From positions 13,006,603-13,070,602 of the forward strand of contig OZ026840.1 of NCBI GenBank assembly GCA_964023205.1: 64,000 nucleotides of DNA. Reading direction: 5' to 3'. Positions 56,986-64,000 of the stretch are shown piece by piece. A model generated the notes under the pieces. It was not told the DNA's origin. It was given only the letters and a program-made list of their open reading frames with translations, and ran no database searches. Each line of letters opens with the position of its first letter. Positions within the stretch are counted from its first letter, which is position 1. Origin of the DNA: Lutraria lutraria (Eukaryota; Mollusca; Bivalvia; Venerida; Mactridae). The position numbers and the translations under genes were made by a program.

Positions 56986-57377
56986 TATAAATAGACTCGG
57001 TTGTGTTCGTAACAAGTGGATGAAAATTATTACAAAACAATAAATGGTCAGTAGACGTGTTGATGATTTAGTCATAGACCTAAAATTTTGTCTTTGTTTC
57101 AGTTAATTATTTTATCTACTTCCGTCCTAGTTTTTGAACTCAATAGTAATCTCTGAAGTGCCTTAAGTATAATTTTATTTCTGTTTAAAACATGACTTCA
57201 TACATAATTCTCTTTTTTGCTCATGAATGAAACAAAATATGTTTTCAGGGACACAACATAAAGTGTCTCTGATGTTATATATTTTTGATAAAATGTATTA
57301 CATATACATGTGTACATATTCTTTTTATGTTTTATTGTTGTTTGATAAAATTGATGAAAACTGCATCTTGTTTAAGA

Positions 57378-57534
57378 AACAGTTAAACCTGTGAACAATG
57401 GCCACACTGGTGAAAGACATAATGTGGCCTCTACTGACATGTGGCCTTTATTTAAAGGTCATTTTATCCTTAATAACCATATTTTAAAAAAATGGCCTTA
57501 ATCAGAGGTGGCCATTAACACAGGTTTGACTGTA
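57378..57534. mobile_element. MITE (TACAGTCAAACCT family)
   Basis: Begins ACAGTTAAACCTGTGAAC and ends CACAGGTTTGACTGTA. Inside or just after the 3'UTR of gene R. Confidence 0.8.
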
Positions 57535-57627
57535 TGTAAAATGATAGGTATTCATATGGGTTTAATAAAGAAACAATGAAATATGATTTTAGATAATCTG
57601 TACCAGTAGTTGCATAAATCATATAAG

Positions 57628-57807
57628 TACAGTACAACCTCTGTAGAGCAACACCCTGTGAGAGCTACAAATATTGACCGTTGTTTAGAGGTTGTTGCTC
57701 TACAGAGGTTAAATTTATAGTAAATATCAACATAGGGAAATTTTGAAGGTGTTGTTATAGAGAGGCTGTTGCTCTACAGAGGGCCGCTCTGGAGAGGTTG
57801 TACTGTA
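57628..57807. mobile_element. MITE copy (TACAGTACAACCTCT family)
   Basis: Begins TACAGTACAACCTCTGTAGA and ends AGAGGTTGTACTGTA, with flanking TA. The most intact of the three copies. Confidence 0.8.
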
Positions 57808-58173
57808 TGTACATTGTATGGTATCTCATTCTTCAATTGTTAATTTTAAAGGCTAGATCATATTGATAGAATTTATCAAAATTAGGATTTAACAATGACA
57901 CTTGACCCATTGTTAATGAAACTGTTTGCAAGTTTTCAGTATTATAATTTTCTGCCAATATGAGATTGATTGTAATCATTGTTTAATTGTTTATCTTGTT
58001 TTCATTACTGTTCAAACATAACAGTGTGACCTAAGTTATTGCTAAAGTTTATAAGTAATAAAATTGTGAAAATTATTATCAGATTTTATTGTTACTACGG
58101 TACATGTATAACAAACATACGTTGAGAAGAGTATGATGTTAGTTGTCTTTATTAACACAAGATAATGTTTGTT

Positions 58174-58430
58174 AGTTTGTTTCATCGGGTTTTATGCCCC
58201 TTTTCAACAGTCACGAGTCATATGAGATAGACAGTTCACCTAACCATCGTTCCTGGCAAGAACCAGTACTAGATTTCCATCCTCTGTGAGCAACTGCCTA
58301 TTTTTTCACATAAAGAGACATGATCGCTAGTTGGGCTCCAACCTAATCATTGTTCCTGGTAAGAACCAGTACTAGACTCCCATCCTCTCGTAAGCAACTA
58401 CCTACTTTCTCACCTAAAGAGACATGGAAC
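58174..58430 (-). mobile_element. tRNA-derived SINE body with internal duplication
   Basis: GCCCCTTTTCAACAGTCACG core; the segment CGTTCCTGGCAAGAACCAGT is repeated about 95 bp on (TTCCTGGTAAGAACCAGT). The tRNA head is missing. Confidence 0.75.
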
Positions 58431-58787
58431 GCAAGATAAAAGAAAGGAATACAAGATGTTTTTTTTTCAAACACCACCCCTCAGGGATACCTTGTAAATG
58501 TCCTGTTTGGGTTGTCAACAAGAATCAACCTAATGAAGGTGGAAGCGTTTTCATTTTGTAAACAAGGCTAAAGATTGGTCAGACAGACACACAAGCCAAA
58601 AACAATACGTCCCCGATCTAACGATATGAGGGCATAAACAATTTTGGCTCTTTCTCTTATACTAGAATTCTAAGTCATTCTTTAAGTTCAATGCTATATC
58701 ACCATACCTGATAATAAACAAGTAGTAGTACAGTAGACATACATATTAGATGAAATTAACAATAATTAATCAACAAATGTAACATGA

Positions 58788-58908
58788 TCATTTTAATTTT
58801 GGCTTCTTGCTGAATCCTTTCAGATCATCTTTCTTTACAACAAGTACCCCAGATTTCCATTTTCCAATCTGACCATCAATATGACCAATATCATTGTTGC
58901 TACGTGGC
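58788..58908 (-). CDS. Edge gene, last coding exon (possible C1orf131/FAF1-like, DUF4602)
   Basis: Minus strand; acceptor TATTACAG|G, 39 codons plus TGA at 58,790-58,788. Encodes PRSNNDIGHIDGQIGKWKSG, then VLVVKKDDLKGFSKKPKLK. The G-Q-I-G-K-W-K-x-G-x-L motif near a lysine-rich C-terminus resembles, from memory, the end of C1orf131/FAF1 proteins of small-subunit ribosome biogenesis. The identity is tentative; that it is a real terminal exon is supported by exact phase agreement with the next exon upstream. Confidence 0.55.
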
Positions 58909-58975
58909 CTGTAATACAACAATACAATGTTATGTTTAAATCATTCTGTTGTCACTAGGCAACCAATCAGGTACA

Positions 58976-59220
58976 GTTTGTTTGTTTGTTTCATCGGATT
59001 TGACGCCCCTTTTCAACAGAGTCACGAGGCAGACAGTTCACCTAGCCATCGTTCCTGGGAAGAACCAGTACTATACTCACATCATCCATAAGCAATAACC
59101 TACTTTCTCACATAAAGAGACATGGATTGTAGCTGGGCTCCAACCCACGACCCTCTATCATTGAAAGGGTACAGTAATTTAAAGTCAGTGACCTTAACCA
59201 CTCGACCACAGAGGCGGGTA
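58976..59220 (-). mobile_element. tRNA-derived SINE
   Basis: Complete from TTTGACGCCCCTTTTCAACA to CTTAACCACTCGACCACAGA; the minus-strand head has TGGTCGAGTGGTTAAGG. Confidence 0.8.
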
Positions 59221-59559
59221 TCCTATCATGTACAATACAATTCCCTACCAGAACACACCAAGGCCACAGCCTTGACCCAGTGGTTGGTTCGCTGGATTTG
59301 TAATCCTGTGATCAGGGTTCCTATTCCTGGTCACGGCAGGTCATACCCTTTTATCAAAACATGACAATTTGACTTTCCTGCACATGTGGACTCAGTGTTT
59401 TTTCTCTCATCCATGAGAAGAGACCTTCGCTTGTTGACTTGGGGAAGAATTATCGCTAAAATTGCCGATTTGAGAAATTGAACAGCTGGTGTAAGTTTGG
59501 ATTTTTGGGAAAACTACATGATTTTGAAGAAATTTTCTATTGGGAAGAGGCCTATAATA

Positions 59560-59695
59560 GGCCTTTGTTACAGAAGGTGAAAAATCACTGGTGGAGAAAT
59601 TGCTACTTCTTTGTAAAAGGGTAATTTATTACTGGTAGAAATAGCATCCAGGAAACATGTTATACAAATAAATAAATAAATAAATAAATAAATAT
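59560..59695 (+). mobile_element. SINE fragment with (AAAT)n tail
   Basis: GGGTAATTTATTACTGGTAG and ATAGCATCCAGGAAAC, similar to the SINE at 45,090, then seven AAAT units. Confidence 0.55.
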
Positions 59696-59778
59696 ACATC
59701 CTGATGGGACCATCAACCTTCTGTATGCTAGCTGGACAGCTGGCTCAAAAGTGAAATAAACCCACATGGATTCTAACA

Positions 59779-61190
59779 TACGAGGTGTGTCCAAAAAGTT
59801 TGTAGACAAGTTTTTTTTCGGAAACATTAATGTCATTATACTACTATTTGCTGTATGAATGTTTCAATCAACACAATATACATGTGCTGAGCAAATTTTA
59901 AGAAAAAATATGCATTTTTAATAAAAATATGTCGTATATTGAAACATTATCAACGATGTTCCGCAGCAGGTGTTATTCGTATACTATGGTGTTTGTTGTT
60001 TGGCCATGGTAATTTGACATTTATGTCGCTGAAACATTACTTTTTACGTAATGACGCCACAACGATTTGAGGCGTCATAACACACAAATATTGTTGTTCA
60101 CAGTAACGCAATATACTTTCAAAGGGCATTTATCACCAGCACTACTTGAAATTTTGCTTGTACAAACGGCGTCATTGAATACAGAAGAACAAAGAACAAT
60201 TATAAAAATATGTGCCTCTTTAGATCAAACAAAAACGCATACTATTCCAACGCTGCAGTCAGCAACAGGCAATTCAACAGATTGCAGATCTTTAATTTAT
60301 AAATGGTAGAAACCCTTCGCAGACGGTAGGATATCAAACAAAGATTGACCAAGGAGTAGACTGAGCGTGATTGGTGACGCCATCGTAACGCCGGTGGAGA
60401 ATATAGTGAAGCTGGACAGGCGAGTTAGTGTGCGGGAAATTTAAGACAAGTTATGTGTGAGTAGAGGTACTATTAACAATGTATGAAAGGATAAACTTGG
60501 TAGGAACAAATTTTGCGCATGTTGAGTGTCAATATTACTCACTGAAAAAGACAGAACAGACGGATGGAATGCTCATGAAAGAAGATGCTTTAATAAACTT
60601 TTTCTATACTGAAATAAGCAGGAGTTATAAGTTTGTAAACGGTCGTCTTCTTCACCAAAAGTGAAGGTCAAAGTAGAGAAGTCATCGGCCCAAAATGATG
60701 CTTATCCTTTTTTATATAAGAGGAATACTGTTAGTTCATTCAGTCCTGGGATGTAAAACCATCAAAAACACCAAATACCATGTTTCCTCGATTTATGTGA
60801 TATTCACCATGAAAACCATAAACACCTTATCCAACATGTACAAACAATTATTCAATAGTTTAATACGGGCTGGTATGTCATTATTTTTCAAACATGAATA
60901 AAAGTCATCGAAAAGTCATTGAAAAAATGTAAAAAACGATGGTTGTTATTTTGAAAAACTATAACGTAATTGACGTCGGCAACGCAACTACATCCTGACC
61001 TGCGCCGAAGATGCTTACATATATGTTTTAAAATAATTGTAAAAGTATTATTTGTCGCAAGGTCATAATTATTTTAAGTGCTATAATAGATAATAAATTG
61101 AAAATGTAAGTAGCGCAAAAATGAAGATTTTATCTTGTTTAATTATTTAATAAGAGCATGTGTCTACGAACTTTTTGGACACCCCTCGTA
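59779..61190 (+). mobile_element. Decayed Tc1/mariner-type transposon
   Basis: Terminal inverted repeats CGAGGTGTGTCCAAAAAGTT and (right end, reversed) CGAGGGGTGTCCAAAAAGTT, flanked by TA at 59,779 and 61,189. About 1.41 kb, the size of a mariner. Between them are fragments of a mariner-like transposase N-terminus (EEQRTIIKICASLDQ; RRVSVREI followed by a stop; FCACVE-like region) broken by stops and frameshifts, so it is dead. It lies in the intron of the edge gene. Confidence 0.8.
60067..60690 (+). pseudogene. Mariner transposase remnant
   Basis: Fragments recognisable by the helix-turn-helix region of mariner transposases: EEQRTIIKICASL at about 60,185 and VKLDRRVSVREI at about 60,400. The stop after NLIYKW-like sequence (60,307) and later stops and frame changes disrupt it. 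No intact DDD domain was found. Confidence 0.6.
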
Positions 61191-61265
61191 CAACTGTGAG
61201 TGTTTACGAGACAGAGAGCTAAACTAACATCTGAAAATACAACATAGATAATATTATATTCTTAC

Positions 61266-61315
61266 CTTTTCTTTCCTTTTCCACTTTTGGCAATTTTCAA
61301 CCCAAGTTTCCTATC
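61266..61315 (-). CDS. Edge gene, penultimate exon
   Basis: 50-bp exon between TTTTCCAG|G and AG|GTAAGA. Encodes DRKLGLKIAKSGKGKK, highly basic, and ends in phase 2 to give an Arg codon with the last exon. Upstream exons are not recognised between 61.3 and 64 kb and probably lie outside the window. The intron between the two exons carries a mariner element. Confidence 0.5.
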
Positions 61316-61589
61316 CTGGAAAACAGAATACACAATGGGTCAATGGTAGTGATGTACCAATGATCGGAAAACATCGATTAGCTACTAGTAGAAGCTCATC
61401 GATGTCGATGATCGATGTCACATGCTTGACTAAGACCCGGGCTCGCATTGCATCAACGGGAAGTTACTACATATGTATTTAAAATGAAACTAGAACTATC
61501 ACTAAAGGTGATGAATACCCCCAGCTGAGGCCTTGACACAGTTATTGTTACATTTTACAGAGGGAAATATAATGCATTTTCATTTTTTT

Positions 61590-62710
61590 AATACCTGCAA
61601 ATTGTTGCTTAGATATATCCTGACCAGTTTCTAAATATACATTATATAAAAAATAACAAAGGGCCATAACTCATTAAAATTTACTTGGACAAAACCTATT
61701 GTGGACATGCACAACAACATGCAAACTACTTATCACTTCTAAGAAGTTTCACTGAATTCCTGCATGTAGTTGCTGAGAAATGGTACGGACAAAATTTACC
61801 TAATTGCATAAAACAAAGGGCCATAACTCAGTGAAAATTAATCCAAACAAAACCTGGTTATTGCATGCACAACTTGGCTTACTTTTTATAACTTCTGTGA
61901 AGTTTCATTGAATTCCTATGAGTAGTTACTGAGATATTGTATATACACTGTATAAAAAACAACAAAGGGCCATAACTCAGTGAAAATTTAACCAACCAAG
62001 ACAAGCTTAATGGATGCACAACTAGGCTAACTACTTATCACTTCTGAGAAGTTTTGCTGAATTCCTGGCAGTAGTCAATGAGAAATAGTCAGGACAAAAT
62101 TTGCCTATTGTATATACTGTAGAAAAAAACAAAGGGCTATAACTCAGTGAAAATCGATCCAAATGAAAAATGATTTAAGCATGCACAACTAGGCTTACTA
62201 CTGATCACTTCTGTGAAGTTTCATTGAGATCCTGTGAGTAGTTGCTGAGAAATTGTCCGGACAAAATTTGCCTTTGTATATACTGTATAAAAACAACAAA
62301 GGGGTATAACTCAGTGATAATTAATCTGAACGAAAATTGCTTTAAGCATGCACAACTAGGCTTACTACTAATCACTTCTGTGAAGTTTCATTGAGATCCT
62401 GTGAGTAATTGCTGAGAAATTGTCCGGACAAAATTTGCCTATTGTATATACTGAATAAAAACAACAAAGGGGTATAACTCAGCGGAAATTAATCCGAACG
62501 AAAAATGCTTTAAGCATGCACAACTAGACTTACTACTGATCACTTCTGTGAAGTTTCATTGAAATCCTGTAAGTAGTTGCTGAGAAAATCTCCGGACAAA
62601 TTGTGTCTACAGACGCACGGACCGACCGACCGGCCGACCGACCGACCGTCAAGCGTGAATCCAATATAGCCCCCATATATTTCATATCTGGGGGTATAAT
62701 AATACAAGCA
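61590..62710. repeat. Tandem repeat of about 150-168 bp, 6 copies
   Basis: AAAGGGCCATAACTCAGTGA recurs at about 61,666, 61,823, 61,972, 62,139, 62,306 and 62,474. The array ends with an (ACCG)n stretch (62,618-62,648) and ATATCTGGGGGTATAATAAT. Confidence 0.85.
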
Positions 62711-63540
62711 AGTTCTATCTATCATAAGGTGAGGCTTGTGAGCATCCCAGACTCCCAGTGAAGATTTCCCAGAGCTAGTTGGCCCTCTTGTTTAAGATGT
62801 AAATGTTCTGTTGTTATGACTTGTTTGAGATTAAATCATAATATTATACAACCATGAACCACCTTCTACCTTATAATTTGTAAATCAAAAAGAGAACAGA
62901 ATAAAGTAAAACACATGCAGCATGATGCTGAATTTCTAACCGATTATAATCGGAAAATCGGATCGGAAGCCTCAACCGATTCGATCAGGATTTCCAAGCG
63001 ATGTCTCATCACTAGTCAATGGTCTTACCAAACACACATTCAAGTATCCATACAATTTTAGTGTCCAAAATTGGTTAATTACACAAGGCCTTCAATCTAT
63101 CAACTCTATTATTCCCCCTCTCAGAAATGGTAATTTTCAAAAACTTTTTGGTTTAAAAATACAGGTGTCGTCTTTCATAAGGGGTCATATGTTCATGTTT
63201 CATTTTACATATGTATTAAAGTAAAAATGAGTTTCTTTCATGTAATAAAGATTACCCTTGTTTGGTAAAAATGGCCCTTCAAAGGGCTGTTGTGCCCTTC
63301 CCCCAAAGTAGTCTTAGGGCACTGATTACAATACCCAGATGGCCACAGTGATATACCAAAGTATTTATTGCTACATCAATGCATGACTTAATGCATGTTC
63401 TTTTTATAGTCAATCACATACTAGGACCCAATTATTTGAAACAATGACCAAATCAATAAAACTATGTTAGGAAGAAATAAAATAATCTAAGTATATCAAA
63501 ATAAGAAAATGTAACAATTTAACAAAGAAGTGCATGAAAA
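62711..63540. other. No recognised gene
   Basis: AT-rich sequence, probably intronic to the edge gene. CCGATTATAATCGGAAAATCGG (62,940 on) is a short palindrome-rich stretch; nothing else is supported. Confidence 0.4.
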
Positions 63541-63985
63541 CAAGAGGGCCATGATGGCCCTATAATCACTCACCAGGTTTTTCAATTTTTTCCTATATGA
63601 GCCTATGTAAAATCAGGTTATCTCTGGGACCTGGCCTATTTTTACCCAAGGGCCATAATTTGAACAAACTTTGTAGAGGTCCACTAGACAATGCTACACA
63701 CCAAATATCTAAACTTTAGGCACTGTGGGTTTGGGACAAGAAGATTTTTAAAAGTTTTTCTTATTGGTTGCCATGGCAATCAGAGTTTTAAATGAAATTC
63801 ATTTTTTGAACATATTTGAATGAGGAGCACCCAAGGATCATTCAAGCCAAATTTGGTTGCTATTGACACAGTGATGTAGGAGGAGATGTTGTTTAAAGAA
63901 CATATGGACGTCACTTCATGACGCACGACAGACGCAAGGCGATCACAAAAGCTCACCATGTGCACACAGTGCTCTGGTGAGCACA
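63541..63985. repeat. GAGGGCCATGATGGCCCT repeat
   Basis: Starts CAAGAGGGCCATGATGGCCC, ends ACACAGTGCTCTGGTGAGCA, with CGCACGACAGACGCAAGGCG before the end. A repeat style often seen in bivalve introns. Confidence 0.6.
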
Positions 63986-64000
63986 GAAATATGATATTTT

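Overview
This window is eukaryotic and most likely from a bivalve mollusc. It is AT-rich and intron-rich, has no operon structure, and is crowded with tRNA-derived SINEs, MITEs and simple repeats of the kinds common in bivalve genomes. The species cannot be named from sequence alone; bivalve is an inference from repeat style and from the modular sushi/HYR/EGF receptor genes.

The backbone is a pair of related multi-domain extracellular receptor genes in head-to-head (divergent) orientation. Gene L (minus strand, 29,064 to beyond base 1) starts with a signal peptide and reads: TSP1, EGF, sushi, EGF, HYR, sushi, a 16-kb intron, HYR, sushi, sushi, HYR, sushi, sushi, a SEA-like domain, two cysteine-rich GCC2/GCC3 (ephrin-receptor-like) modules and LamG. 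It then leaves the window; 1,206 codons in 19 coding exons are visible. Gene R (plus strand, 36,084-56,264) is complete. Its 23 coding exons sum to 4,176 nt (1,391 aa): signal peptide, HYR, sushi, sushi, HYR, sushi, sushi, SEA-like domain, two GCC2/GCC3, LamG, two EGF, TSP1, sushi, second SEA-like domain, GCC2/GCC3, one transmembrane helix and a 32-residue tail. From the HYR onward the two genes share domain order, nearly all intron phases and several exact exon lengths, so they are inverted paralogs. The domain set suggests adhesion, recognition or matrix-receptor proteins at the cell surface. I assembled the exons by reading splice sites, phases and domains by eye; no transcript was available.

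The roughly 7 kb between the two start codons holds the probable 5'UTR exon of gene L, a degenerate repeat carrying splice-donor-like sites, and several palindrome-rich inverted-repeat elements. The 16-kb intron of gene L holds a 5'-truncated, frameshifted LINE (about 15.6-18.4 kb), a hammerhead-ribozyme motif near 10.17 kb, nested SINE/DNA-transposon insertions, MITEs and a bivalve-type repeat with nuclear-receptor half sites. Right of gene R (57-64 kb) lie MITEs, SINEs, a decayed mariner element and tandem repeats. Among them are the last two exons of a third gene (minus strand) whose C-terminus resembles the C1orf131/FAF1 (DUF4602) family.

The most unusual signals are: tandem arrays in gene R introns that are copies of the adjoining splice junctions (a 51-bp unit carrying the donor of exon 11 and an 80-bp unit carrying the acceptor of exon 20), with a possible third case upstream of gene L; a stop codon of gene R formed where a 29-bp tandem repeat is re-read in another frame; a patchwork of exon and intron fragments inserted in an intron of gene R; and a hammerhead ribozyme whose stem III is a loopless palindrome, suggesting it acts as a dimer.
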